Source of the DNA: Corallium rubrum | Taxonomy: Eukaryota; Cnidaria; Anthozoa; Scleralcyonacea; Coralliidae | Reading direction: 5' to 3' | DNA length: 64,000 nt | NCBI GenBank assembly: GCA_964035015.1 | Contig: OZ036002.1 | Coordinates: 2,704,877-2,768,876 of the forward strand | Made by a program: the position numbers and the translations under genes | Shown here: piece after piece, positions 36,491 to 46,243 of the stretch | Position numbering within the stretch: the first letter of the stretch is position 1 | Layout of the letters: every line of letters starts with the position of its first letter | The notes under the pieces: generated by a model | What the model saw: the letters and a program-made list of their open reading frames with translations, nothing else | Databases searched by the model: none | What the model was told of the DNA's origin: nothing

Positions 36491-36852
36491 TAGGACAATT
36501 ATAGAATCTAGAGCGTATATTGCTAAGAAACTTGACAATGAAAGATATTACTTTAGGAAACAGTTAAAAATGAACTATATAACTATATTATCGTTAATTA
36601 GCACTAGAACTCCATTTTAATGTAGATGATCCATGAACATTAAAATCAATATGTATCAAATGCAACCAGGCTCGTGATCTAACAAAATTGAGATCGTGTT
36701 GTTCCTAGCTTAATATCTGTATTAATTATTGCTGCCGAAGGCAGCACACTAATCTTGACATTGGGTTTCCTGTGTCTCATCTCCAGACCTCTTTGCCGAG
36801 CTATGTATAGTCAACGATATCTCGATTTTTGAGTTTTTCTGTTCGCATTCAG

Positions 36853-36987
36853 GGGGGTCACGGGGGGGAGACCACGCAGGACAACACTGAACTAGCATCA
36901 CGTGAGCTTACGCCAGAGAAGGTTAAAATTTTTGAAAGGAAAAAGGATAACTTGAAGAATGAAATAAACGATTTAGCCGAGGAACGA
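36853..36987 (+). CDS. Possible internal exon, coiled-coil type (45 codons)
   Basis: The stretch is open between an acceptor (GCATTCAG) and a strong donor (GAACGA|GTAAGT), phase 0 at both ends. It reads LTPEKVKIFERKKDNLKNEI, a charged helical sequence. No partner exons were found on either side, so it may be a gene or transposon fragment. Confidence 0.35.
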
Positions 36988-36999
36988 GTAAGTTTAGTC

Positions 37000-37440
37000 G
37001 TTTTTAATATATATCATGTCTGTATTTGCTTGTGGAAGTATTCACCAGGGTTATATTTCGATTGTTATTTTTTGGTGTAGTGCCAATATTGGTGTGGGTT
37101 CATTGTGTTTGCACTGATCAACATTCTGATCAGACGGACGCTACTATCAGCGTGTATATCTGATGGGCTCAATGGTACATTGCTGTGTAATTTTATATTT
37201 AAAGTTCTAGATTTGTCAAAACATATTAAGCACTTGGAATTGCATTGACAATTTTGCCACAGCATTAGAGCAAGAGGCATGATTATTGAATATTTGTATA
37301 TTATTGTGTGTATATCCTGTCAAAACCCTTGCCATATTATGTCAAGCGATAAGTTATACATGTAGTAACTTATAGTTTTTAATTTTATAATTAAAAAAAT
37401 ATAGAAAATGTGTAAATAGTCTGCCCATTGTAATTAATAT
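37000..37440. other. Gene-free stretch
   Basis: AT-rich sequence with no supported ORF, inverted repeat or RNA gene. Confidence 0.4.
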
Positions 37441-37483
37441 TAAATTTTTGGACTTTCCAGCCTCCTTCGCAGGCAACCCTGTG

Positions 37484-37740
37484 GGCTCTTTTTGGGTGGA
37501 ATGGGCAAACTTTGGTGGAGTGGGCAACCACAGGTGGAGTGGGCAAACGTGGGTGGAGTGGGCAATCTTGGGTGGAGTGGGTAATTTTGGGTGGAATGGG
37601 CAAACTTGGGTGGAGTGGGACATCAAGATGTGGAGTGGGCAAACGTGGGTGGAGTGGGCAATCTTGGGTGGAGTGGGTAATTTTGGGTGGAGTGGCCAAA
37701 CTCGGGTGGAGGGGGCAATCTTGGGTGGAATGTGCAAGGG
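37484..37740 (+). repeat. Minisatellite, 19-bp unit
   Basis: About thirteen units follow the pattern GGGTGGAGTGGGCAAACTT, with a higher-order 57-bp alternation (AAACGTGG, AATCTTGG, AATTTTGG). The overlapping ORFs on both strands are artefacts of the 19-bp repeat. Confidence 0.9.
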
Positions 37741-37859
37741 GGGTGTCACATTGGCCACAGACTGGAAAGATTTTCCTGTGGAGTAGGATAAGGGTTTTTC
37801 TCCCATTTGAGGCAGCACTTCACTTGCGATAGTAATTTCTAGTTATATGTATAATTTAG

Positions 37860-38576
37860 TTGTTTATGTTGTAATCTTTACAAGGACCGCAGTAATTGAC
37901 GTAAGCTATTGCGGTTGCCCTGCCAGTTGTTCGTGTCGTTGTCTGTGTATGTTTAATACAGTGCATCACGTCTGCATGCTGCAAACCCAATTACGGTATG
38001 CAACTATTTAAATGAAAACGGTACTATATAAGTTGGCATCTGAAAATTAAGTTAAGATTCATCATTACCGACTTCGTCTAGATTGACTAGAATTTAACGA
38101 AATTTACGAGGAACATTATTTAGAATATCTTCGGATTTCTATGAATAGAGGGGTACGTGAATAGAGGGGAGAAAAATGCAAACGCTAAAGACATTCGCCA
38201 AATTGATTCAAAATAACACTAGTCTTCTAACGACCATGCATGCAGCTGTATGGCCAGTTTATAATTGAACTTAACGTAACGTAATTTACGAGGAATGGTA
38301 TTTCGTACTATTTTCTTTCTATCCGTGAAAATAAATGTGTCTACCTCGGAAGAAAGTTCATGAAAACTGAAACCATTTGCCAAAGATTCAGAACTGACAA
38401 ACTGTAGTAAAAGCGTTGCGAAAAAGCCGAAAAAATGCTAGGCTCGATTTCCGCCTTATCTCGACTCGCGGGACTTTACCCGCCCTCTACGAACGGCTGG
38501 ACGTGAGCGGCTTGTTATGTCTGTGACGTAATGTATAATTTTCACACGGCAAAGATATTTGTCATTCATCCAACCA
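37860..38576. other. Gene-free stretch
   Basis: No gene recognised. Two passages share AATTTACGAGGAA (38101 and 38286), hinting at an old local duplication. Confidence 0.4.
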
Positions 38577-38840
38577 ACACTATAAACCACAGAATAAAGA
38601 ACTGAGCAGAAGGGCCACTCGCGTCGGAACCTTTGAAGTTTTTGTCCCGCGCTTGTTACCGAAAACCACTTCAGGAAAATCTCGCAGCCAGTGGCGAAAT
38701 ACGGAGTTGGGTCACTAAAATCGCTATATCTCACAAACTAGTGACTCGATTTTTACGCTACAACCAGTAGTAATAGAGGAGAGGTATATGACAATATTTT
38801 TAAAAGCTTCTAGGACAGCGTCGGCCATGGTTGAAATCCA

Positions 38841-39045
38841 AATATTACCAGGGTTAAGTCACGTTGGCCTGAAAAAGAGAGAAAAATATTCTCGACGTTT
38901 CGAGCAAAGGCCCTTCGTCAGGAGAAATTAGTGATTGAGATGTCATGAGAAATCACTAATTTCTCCTGACGAAGGGCCTTTGCTCGAAACGTCGAGAATA
39001 TTTTTCTCTCTTTTTCAGGCCAACGTGACTTAACCCTGGTAATAT
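38841..39045. mobile_element. Near-perfect palindrome carrying hammerhead-like cores
   Basis: Two arms of about 97 bp pair from AATATTACCAGGGTTAAGTC inward to TTAGTGATT around a short loop. The whole insert (38802-39042) is flanked by the 17-bp direct repeat TATATGACAATATTTTT (38785-38801, 39043-39059). The CTGACGAAGGGC...GAAACGTC word matches what is recalled for the hammerhead motifs of Penelope-like retroelements. Confidence 0.75.
38961..38998 (+). ncRNA. Hammerhead-ribozyme-like motif (also inverted at 38889-38926)
   Basis: Stem I TTCTC/GAGAA is perfect. The core CTGACGA is at 38966-38972. Stem II is GGGC/GCTC closed by CTTT. GAAA follows, then CGTC with the expected cleavage after GTC. 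Stem III is only one or two base pairs, as reported for Penelope-element ribozymes that work as dimers. The mirror copy on the minus strand has the same core. Confidence 0.6.
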
Positions 39046-39059
39046 ATGACAATATTTTT

Positions 39060-39758
39060 GCTGTTTAGAAGGTACGAAAGACATTTGAAAGTGAAAATTT
39101 ACGGAATTAAAACGAACTCGAACCGCCACTGTGTGAAGCTATTTAAAGCATTACCATCTTCTTTAAACTTGCATTTGCAAGCAAAAATAAGAGCAGACAA
39201 TCTTTGAAAACACTTTAAACGTTAAGTATAAAGATTAAACTGCACACATTCCCTGTTATTTCTTGAATGGAATGAGTAATTTTGAAGACCGAAGCAATTC
39301 TATTAGGTGACGTTTTGTCGTTTTACAGTATTAAATATATTTTGAAATTTAATAAGGCCAGTTGTTTACTGTTGTTATATTGTTTTAAAACTAACATGTA
39401 GGAATTAAACTTATGATAGAGGTAACTTATGTTTAAATTAATGCTTGGTGTCACCACCTGTGAGCTGTTTGCTGTAATGCTGTCTTGTTGTTTGACACCA
39501 GTGACCAGGGCTATTTGTATGTTTTAATATACCACATTTGCAGTTAAAAAACTGAATTACAAAATATACTAAATTTGTATTAGACTACATGATAGAATAT
39601 ATATAAAGTTTTTTCACATCATTGTCTTACGGAAGGAATAAAACGTTTTCAATAGCAATCAGTTTTGCATGTTGAAATCATTTGATATTGTGCAAGTTTA
39701 TATACAGCACTATAAACCATTGATTAATTGAAACTAACAATGCAGAAATCTCTCCATG
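39060..39758. other. Gene-free stretch
   Basis: The end of the left outer repeat is followed by AT-rich sequence. No ORF or inverted repeat is supported. Confidence 0.4.
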
Positions 39759-40892
39759 CAATGGACAATTTGCATTACAGCAATGCATCATGGGTAGAAT
39801 GGTAGCGCTTCACTTGCAGGCGAAATGGCCGTCACGAAACGAGCATTTTGCTTGTGAGAAGAATGGATTCTTTTAAGCACATTTTTTGTAGCGCAGGAGA
39901 ATTTCGAAAAGAGGAATGTATTTGGGGGACTATATAGAACGTTGTGTGCCAAGGACAGCGAAATCAGAGCAAAAATGGACGAGAAAATTGCTATAGAGCT
40001 ATTGAAAGAGTGAAGAATATGCTAGTAAATACATTCCCGAAGGGAGGTTCTTCTCGACGTTTTCAGGTGAGTGAGCTTAGTGAACATCGGACAGCTCATC
40101 ATTTTACCTAACAGACATGTGTGTGTTGTTGTTCTATCCCGATCTCGTATTTTCTGAATTACCAAGTGTTCTGTAATGATTTTTTCGTTTGTTGAAATGG
40201 ACAACCTTTGGCGATGATGTTTGTCATTCGTTCGATTAAGCATGTCCTCTGAAGATAATGTTTTTAAAGTCTCTTTAAACTTTTTGGCGCGAAAACAAAC
40301 CGGTTTTATCGGCAACGGCACTGGCACTTTGTAAAAACAGCAAGAAGAAAGCACTTTTGCCTGGGTTTCTACTGTTGTTTTTCTATTCTGCTTCCTTTGT
40401 TGTGGTCGGTTCATATCCTGTCAAATAAACCAGTAGGTTCTAGAACTAGTGTAGGCTGTAAATACATATTTATAACTATAAATTCGCTTAAAACGTTGAA
40501 AATTTACCGAGTTTTGTTGCTGTGTTGTAGGCAACAAGCTTTGTAAAACAGTGACTTGGAAATTTTAATTTTAGGCTAAACACTGTACGACATTCTTTAA
40601 CTTATAAATTTCGAATTTTTCTCAGTGTTCTATTCATAGATAATATAGTTATAGTTGATATAATCTTAACTTTGCAAATTTTAGTAGTAGTTTTATAAAT
40701 CTTGATAGTTAATATTAAAATTTTTAGGTAGGTACTGTACATAAACCTGTAAATAGTAAATTCTAAAATATATAATTATAAAAAAGCATATTAATAACTC
40801 ATATATAATTGTAAATAGGTTTTAATATTAATTTATAAAATGGATAATGAACCGTGTACTTCAATGGAGTCAGATAAAAAATTGGCAACTTT
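39759..40892 (+). repeat. Left 1.13-kb terminal inverted repeat
   Basis: It extends from the element end through the transposase start codon to about codon 18, so the repeat contains the transposase promoter, 5' UTR and first codons. It differs from the right arm by scattered substitutions and a few small indels. Confidence 0.85.
40022..40414 (-). CDS. Mirror ORF in left inverted repeat (130 aa)
   Basis: The protein begins MNRPQQRKQNRKTTVETQAK, is very basic and ends SRRTSLRECIY. A near-identical ORF sits at 43220-43609 in the right arm; both read outward from the element. Visible differences are a handful of residues and one codon. Retention of an open frame in both arms could mean selection, or simply that the arms are young or homogenised. 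No family recognised; the lysine/arginine content suggests nucleic-acid binding (inference). Confidence 0.45.
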   Translation of the reverse strand: MNRPQQRKQNRKTTVETQAKVLSSCCFYKVPVPLPIKPVCFRAKKFKETLKTLSSEDMLNRTNDKHHRQRLSISTNEKIITEHLVIQKIRDRDRTTTHTCLLGKMMSCPMFTKLTHLKTSRRTSLRECIY

Positions 40893-42321
40893 AGGAGCCA
40901 AAGTAACTACATCTTCAGAAAGGAAGAGAAAAGGAGGTGGAACATCTTGCTGTATTCCTACATGTGATAGCAACACAAAACGAAATCCAGAACTTTCATT
41001 TTACCAATTTCCCACTGACAGAAAGCTGAGAAAGATGTGGTTGCATTGGGTTGGTAGAGCTGACTTTGCTCCAAATAAATATCACAAAGTTTGTTCTAGA
41101 CATTTCAAAGGTGGGAAGAAGACTTCTATTCATAACATTCCAACCATTGTAAGCAAAGTTATATTGCCTACACCAACCAAACCTAGACAAACATCCAAAT
41201 GTAGAGATAGAGCTAACACAAAGCAGGACATCAACCATAGTCAGATGAAAGAAGAAACCACACCATTGGAAGACATGCATCATAAGATCTCAGAACTTGA
41301 ACATTTGGTTAACACTTTGGAACAAAATAAGAAAGAGCAAGAAGAGGAAATTTCCCATCTTGAGGAAAAGATTCAGCAACATACTTTCTCTGTACATCGG
41401 TTTAAAAACAGTGATAGTGATTTTGAGTTCTACACTGGGTTTTGTAATTACAATACATTTAAGGCATTTTATGATTATCTTTGTCCTGCTTGTGAAAGAT
41501 TACAGTACATTGGGTCTTGCAACAGTACAACACAAACCACAACACGGCAGAAGGGTGGACCAAAGCGGTTGTTACCCCCAGAGGAAGAGCTATTCTTGTG
41601 TCTTTCAAGACTTAGATTGGGTTTGTTGGAAAGGGACTTAGCAAACCGGTTTTACATATCTGCATCTCAGGTGTCAAGAATTTGGGTTACATGGCTTGAC
41701 TTCTTGTACAGAAGGTTAAGATCCATCCCCATTTGGCCCTCACAAGATTATGTAAGGGAAACAATGCCTCAAAGTTTTAAGGAAAATTATCCAAATACTA
41801 GGGTCATACTTGATTGTACAGAATTATTTGTAGAAATGCCCTCTGAACCAAGAAGTCAAAGTGCTACCTTTTCAACATACAAACACCATAATACTGGCAA
41901 AGGTTTGGTTGGTATTTCTCCCAGAGGTGACTTAACATTTGTCTCAGAACTTTATGCAGGAAACACATCAGATAAGCAACTGACAAATGACTGTGGAGTT
42001 TTGAAGTTACTCGAACCAGGTGATGAGATAATGGCAGATAGAGGGTTTGGAATTGAGGATGACTTACCAGCTGATGTGTCGTTAAACCTACCTCCCTTCC
42101 TTGGTGAACAGAAACAATTTTCTGAAGAGGATGAAGTAAAAACAAGAAGGATTGCCAAACATCGAATCCACGTTGAACGAGCCATTCGGAGAATAAAGAA
42201 CTTTCGCATTCTTCAACATAACTTACCTATTTCAATGGCTGCAGACTTGAACAAGATTTGGGTTATCTGCTCTTATCTTACTTTGTTCTGCAGACCATTG
42301 ATCCAAGAACCGGAAGAGTGA
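40840..42321 (+). CDS. THAP-DDE transposase (493 aa)
   Basis: Cuts and pastes the element by a DDE nuclease. An N-terminal THAP zinc finger spans about residues 36-95 (CCIPTCDSNTK, then HKVCSRHF, the C2CH pattern). A glutamate/lysine-rich coiled coil lies at about 145-185, and a helix-turn-helix at about 250-295 (RDLANRFYISASQVSRIW). The DDE_Tnp_4 core has D in VILDCTELFVE (about 324), D in IMADRGFGIED (about 399) and E in RIHVERAIRRIK (about 445). The length is normal for the family and no stop interrupts it, so it may still be active. The ATG follows TTTATAAA; the start and first codons lie in the inverted repeat. The codon table is standard and there is no intron. Confidence 0.9.
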   Translation: MDNEPCTSMESDKKLATLGAKVTTSSERKRKGGGTSCCIPTCDSNTKRNPELSFYQFPTDRKLRKMWLHWVGRADFAPNKYHKVCSRHFKGGKKTSIHNIPTIVSKVILPTPTKPRQTSKCRDRANTKQDINHSQMKEETTPLEDMHHKISELEHLVNTLEQNKKEQEEEISHLEEKIQQHTFSVHRFKNSDSDFEFYTGFCNYNTFKAFYDYLCPACERLQYIGSCNSTTQTTTRQKGGPKRLLPPEEELFLCLSRLRLGLLERDLANRFYISASQVSRIWVTWLDFLYRRLRSIPIWPSQDYVRETMPQSFKENYPNTRVILDCTELFVEMPSEPRSQSATFSTYKHHNTGKGLVGISPRGDLTFVSELYAGNTSDKQLTNDCGVLKLLEPGDEIMADRGFGIEDDLPADVSLNLPPFLGEQKQFSEEDEVKTRRIAKHRIHVERAIRRIKNFRILQHNLPISMAADLNKIWVICSYLTLFCRPLIQEPEE

Positions 42322-42605
42322 ATGTCTCGGACAAATAAGTAATTGTGCAAACAATTCTTTATCATCATGATATATACACATCACAATTGGTGTGAATGAA
42401 AGGTTACCAGCCATAATATTATTTGTGTACTTAAAGCAGTACCTTTTTATAAAGCAGAAAACTTGTGTACATATTATTGTATTCAGAATTTTTAATATGG
42501 CACAACATATTTTATCAATACTGTAGTAATTAAGTTCATTTAACAATTTCGTTTCCTATTATTTAGGCTTAGAGTTTGATTCTTTAACAGTCAAATTGTT
42601 ATTTG

Positions 42606-42776
42606 TTAATATCCACTTTTCTTGTGTTTAAATGCTTCAGCAGGCTTGCAATCAGGTGTTTTTTCAGACTGAAGGACTAAATGTTCTTCTAATTTTTTGT
42701 ATGAAAATGCGGGAATATCTTTTAAGCTCTTTGTCCACCCATCTCCTAAAGTTGCCAATTTTTTATCTGACTCCAT
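42606..42776 (-). pseudogene. N-terminal stub of a second transposon gene (YqaJ/SWIM-type?)
   Basis: The minus frame of 56 residues starts MESDKKLATLG, the same peptide as transposase residues 9-19, because both starts lie in the inverted repeats. It then diverges to GWTKSLKDIPAFSYKKLEEH and ends AFKHKKSGY before TAA. In related two-gene elements the companion protein has an N-terminus of this sort (KHKKSGY) before SWIM-finger and YqaJ-nuclease regions (recalled). None of those follow here, so the second gene has probably been deleted to its first exon. Confidence 0.55.
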
Positions 42777-43873
42777 TGAAGTACACGGTTCATTATATAT
42801 TAAAACCTATTTACAATTATATATGAGTTATTAATATGCTTTTTTATAATTATATATTTTAGAATTTACTATTTACAGATTTATGTACAGTACCTACCTA
42901 AAAATTTTAATATTAACTATCAAGATTTATAAAACTACTACTAAAATTTGCAAAATTAAGATTATATCAACTGTAACTATATTATCTATGAATAGAACAC
43001 TGAGAAAAATTCGAAATTTATAAGTTAAAGAATGTCGTACGGTGTTTAGCCTAAAATTAAAATTTCCAAGTCACTGTTTTACAAAGCTTGTTGCCTACAA
43101 CACAGCAACAAAACTCGGTAAATTTTCAACGTTTTAAGCGAATTTATAGTTATAAATATGCTAAATATGTATTTACAGCCTACACTAGTTCTAGAACCTA
43201 CTGGTTTATTTGACAGGATATGAACCGACCACAACAAAGGAAGCAGAATAGAAAAACAACAGTAGAAACCCAGGCAAAAGTGCTTTCTTCTTGGTGTTTT
43301 TACAAAGTGCCAGTGCCGTTGCCGATAAAACCGGTTTGTTTTCGCGCCAAAAAGTTTAAAGAGACTTTAAAAACATCTTCAGAGGACATACTTAATCGAA
43401 CGAATGACAGACATCATCGCCAAAGGTTGTCCATTTCAACAAACGAAAAAATCATTACAGAACACTTGGTAATTCAGAAAATACGAGATCGGGATAGAAC
43501 AACAACACACACATGTCTGTTAGGCAAAATGATGAGCTGTCCGATGTTCACTAAGCTCACTCACCTGAAAACGTCGAGAAGAACCTCCCTTCGGGAATGT
43601 ATTTACTAGCATATTCTTCACTCTTTCAATAGCTCTATAGCAATTTTCTCGTCCATTTTTGCTCTGATTTCGCTGTCCTTGGCACACAACGTTCTATATA
43701 GTCCCCCAAATACATTCCCCTTTTCGAAATTCTCCTGCGCTACAAAAAATGTGCTTAAAAGAATCCATTCTTCTCACAAGCAAAATGCTCGTTTCGTGAC
43801 GGCCATTTCGCCTGCAAGTGAAGCGCTATCATTCTACCCATGATGCATTGCTGTAATGCAAATTGTCCATTGC
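42743..43873 (-). repeat. Right 1.13-kb terminal inverted repeat
   Basis: Reverse complement of 39759-40892. Its inner end supplies the promoter and first codons of the convergent stub gene. At the position of the transposase ATG, the GGATA of the left arm is missing, so only the downstream ATG (42774-42776) opens the stub frame. Confidence 0.85.
43220..43609 (+). CDS. Mirror ORF in right inverted repeat (129 aa)
   Basis: Partner of 40022-40414, with the same start and the same end. Seen differences include SSW versus SSC near residue 29, TSSED versus TLSSED and NDR versus NDK. It reads outward to the right. Confidence 0.45.
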   Translation: MNRPQQRKQNRKTTVETQAKVLSSWCFYKVPVPLPIKPVCFRAKKFKETLKTSSEDILNRTNDRHHRQRLSISTNEKIITEHLVIQKIRDRDRTTTHTCLLGKMMSCPMFTKLTHLKTSRRTSLRECIY

Positions 43874-44734
43874 GTTCTTGGTTCTTTTTGTAATCTGGAA
43901 AGGCCTGATTATCAAAATTAAATCTCAGATGCTGAAGTAACCAAGATTAATACAATTTGGCTTCTTAGCATATAATTGGACAAGGACATTGTTTTAGCAA
44001 AACTAATTTCTCTGAATGACTTTGTTTGGACATATATAATTATGGAAAATTCAAAGTTAGTGCAAATTTGCTGTTGCACTGGTGTAGTTCAAGAAGAAAT
44101 TCAACCTCAGTTCAATCACACACAGTCAATCCCAAATATTTATTTTTATATAGCAAAAAATAATTTTCACTTTAGTACAAATGAAAGTACAGTATCAAAC
44201 TATAGAAATAATTTACAAGTGACCATCCAAAGAACACAATACTCCACTGAAATTCTTATACACCAGTATATTTCAGTACACTGCTTTCAAGTTCAAGAAG
44301 ATCAATGCTCTGACATAACATGAATATATTAAACAAGTTCAAGAAGTACTGTATGCATGATTCAACTGTAATAAAAAATAAAACAAACATAAAAATCACA
44401 GCCACACTTCTCAATAAAAATATTAAAGTTATTATTGGAGAGCTATGAACTTTAGTTTCGAAAAGCGGGTAGATTGTGGGCACTTGCTAGTTTGATTTAA
44501 TATGGAATACTGGTCAGCAAATTTCAGTTTCAGTGTCAGTGTGTAAATGCCCCAAATTCACCTAACAGAATTGCTTCGTTGTTCAGAACTACTCGTCTAA
44601 TTCAATAAATAATAACACATACGTGTGATTTCATCTTTGTACTCAATGTTTGAAATGTTTTCAAAGAGTTTCTACTCTTTTTTTCAAGCCGTAAAGGCAA
44701 GTGGAAAATCGACAAGAATACTTTAGTGGCTCCA
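43874..44734. other. Gene-free stretch
   Basis: AT-rich. A 115-codon ORF at 43976-44323 has no motif or splice support and is judged chance. Confidence 0.4.
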
Positions 44735-45065
44735 TACTGTGGCGGTTTTAATTAATTCCGTAAATTTTCACTTTCAGGTGTTTTTCATGTCTTTTAAACA
44801 ACAAAAATATTGTCACTTACCTTCTCTCAATCACAACTGGTTGTAGCGTGAAGATCGAGCGACTAGTTTGTGAGATATAGCGGTTTTAGTGAAGTAACTC
44901 TGTATTTTGCCATTACACTCCTTGTTGACCTGGCTGAGTTTTACTGGCTGCGAGCTTCGCAGACCTCGCGCATGCGCACTGAAAAACGGCGACACTCTGA
45001 GCCCCGAGTGGCCCTTCTGCTCAGTTCTTTATTCTGTGCTATAAACAGAGTCAGTGAACGATAAA
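44735..45065 (-). repeat. Outer inverted repeat, right copy
   Basis: Inverted counterpart of 38577-39140 without the palindromic insertion. It therefore serves as an empty site for that insertion (GACAATATTTTTGTTGTTTAAAAG when read on the minus strand). Confidence 0.7.
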
Positions 45066-45747
45066 TCGCAGATGTTTGAAATGGCAGAAATGCAGCAAAA
45101 ACACGACTTATAATTCAGTGATCTTCCTGAACTGAAGCAAGGTGCAATTAGGCCCGCCATTTCACGAAGGCACAAAGGGTATTTAATAATGTAAATAAAC
45201 AATCTGACATTCACCAGGTTCAATTCGCTTTTTAGCATCTTCGTCGTTCTATGAATCGTCGCCGAACTCTGCCGTGATTCAAACTGACTTGAGAAACCGC
45301 ATCTGATCATCTTCCATGAAAGAAATCAAAGGCGAAATCGCAGTTGTGATTGATTTCGAGTTAGGTTTACGTCATCAACAAACTATTGACGCTGACTGAA
45401 ATATCAGTGATTTTCCTGACCTAGTAGGCTAAATGGCAAACACAAGAGGCCACTGGTAATGGTCACGTTGCAAATCTTTTAAAAAAATAATCTTCAAAAG
45501 CTTCGAAATTCGGCCGCCACTTTGGGCTGTCACGATAATTTATACAAATGTTCAATAATATATGCCTGCTGAAAATGTGCAGGCGCGTTTGTGATTGGTG
45601 GAAATTGACAATGACAAGCTCACGAGCCCAGCCGCGATTTCGGGGGCGGGTCGCAGCCCGAAATAAGGCTGGAAAACCGAGCCTAAAAATATGCATGACC
45701 CCACGATACGCATGTACATGTTACTGCATGATAGTTCATAAAACACC
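45066..45747. other. Gene-free stretch
   Basis: No gene or paired repeat supported. Confidence 0.4.
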
Positions 45748-46145
45748 CGATCCGCACGTTGTATCTAATAAACTACTAGACATTATATACACATTGTATC
45801 CAGTAAGTTACAGGAAATTGTTTAATAATAAGATGCGCCAATAAACGGATTAAAACTCACTGCGCATCCCACAATCTTTGGCAAGAACTGTTGACCATAA
45901 ATTACAAACACTATTACGGGGGTTGCTCGGGGAGGCGGCTGCGAAACCCCCCCCCCCCCCCCGACACTTTTCAAGTTAGGGTTAGTGTTCCCCCCGGGAA
46001 ACACATTTTTTAGGGTTAGGGTTAGGGGGCTCGGGGGGGAAGGGTTTCATTAATTATAACCTCTTTATTAAACAATTTCCAGTAACTTACTGGATACAAT
46101 GTGTATATAATGTCTAGTAGTTTATTAGATGCAACGTGCGGATCG
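45748..46145. mobile_element. Foldback element with telomere-like core
   Basis: Arms of about 90 bp (45748-45835, 46062-46145) begin CGATCCGCACGTTG and pair almost fully (CATTATATACACATTGTATCC). The centre carries poly-C (45947-45962), G-rich tracts and (TTAGGG)n-like repeats at 45974-45984 and 46010-46029. Confidence 0.75.
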
Positions 46146-46243
46146 GCTGCATAAAAACTTCGAAAGATAATTTCTCGAAAGTGTTCGCTGATATCATTGT
46201 GATAACATTTACGAGGAATACGTATATTGTTTTTTGCGATTTA

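Larger units (their letters stand above)
38577..39140 (+). repeat. Outer inverted repeat, left copy
   Basis: ACAGAATAAAGAACTGAGCA, GGCCACTCG, CGCTATATCTCACAAACTAG, CGCTACAACCAGT and TGAAAGTGAAAATTTACGGA recur in inverted order at 44735-45065. The two arms bracket the ISL2EU-type transposon at 39759-43873 but have diverged far more than its own inverted repeats. A palindromic insertion (38802-39042) interrupts this copy. The CGTCGGAACCTTTGAAGTTT word here also occurs near 2130 and 7530. Confidence 0.7.
39759..43873 (+). mobile_element. ISL2EU/Harbinger-type DNA transposon with coding 1.13-kb inverted repeats
   Basis: 4,115 bp bounded by GCAATGGACAATTTGCATTA and its reverse complement. The terminal inverted repeats run 39759-40892 and 42743-43873, more than half the element. 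It encodes an intact THAP-DDE transposase (plus), a stub of a second gene (minus, convergent) and a mirrored ORF in each repeat. The combination of THAP plus DDE_Tnp_4 and a second YqaJ-type gene is what is recalled for ISL2EU elements. The target duplication could not be settled: the bases around the ends (CCAT|GC... and ...GC|GTTC) do not match cleanly. Confidence 0.85.

Noticed and set aside
37354..37832. ORFs with His-Ser-Thr-Gln or Trp-Val-Glu-Trp repeats
   Set aside because: The 19-bp minisatellite is open on both strands; no exon signals.
46010..46029. Chromosome end or telomere
   Set aside because: Only two or three TTAGGG units, internal to a foldback element.
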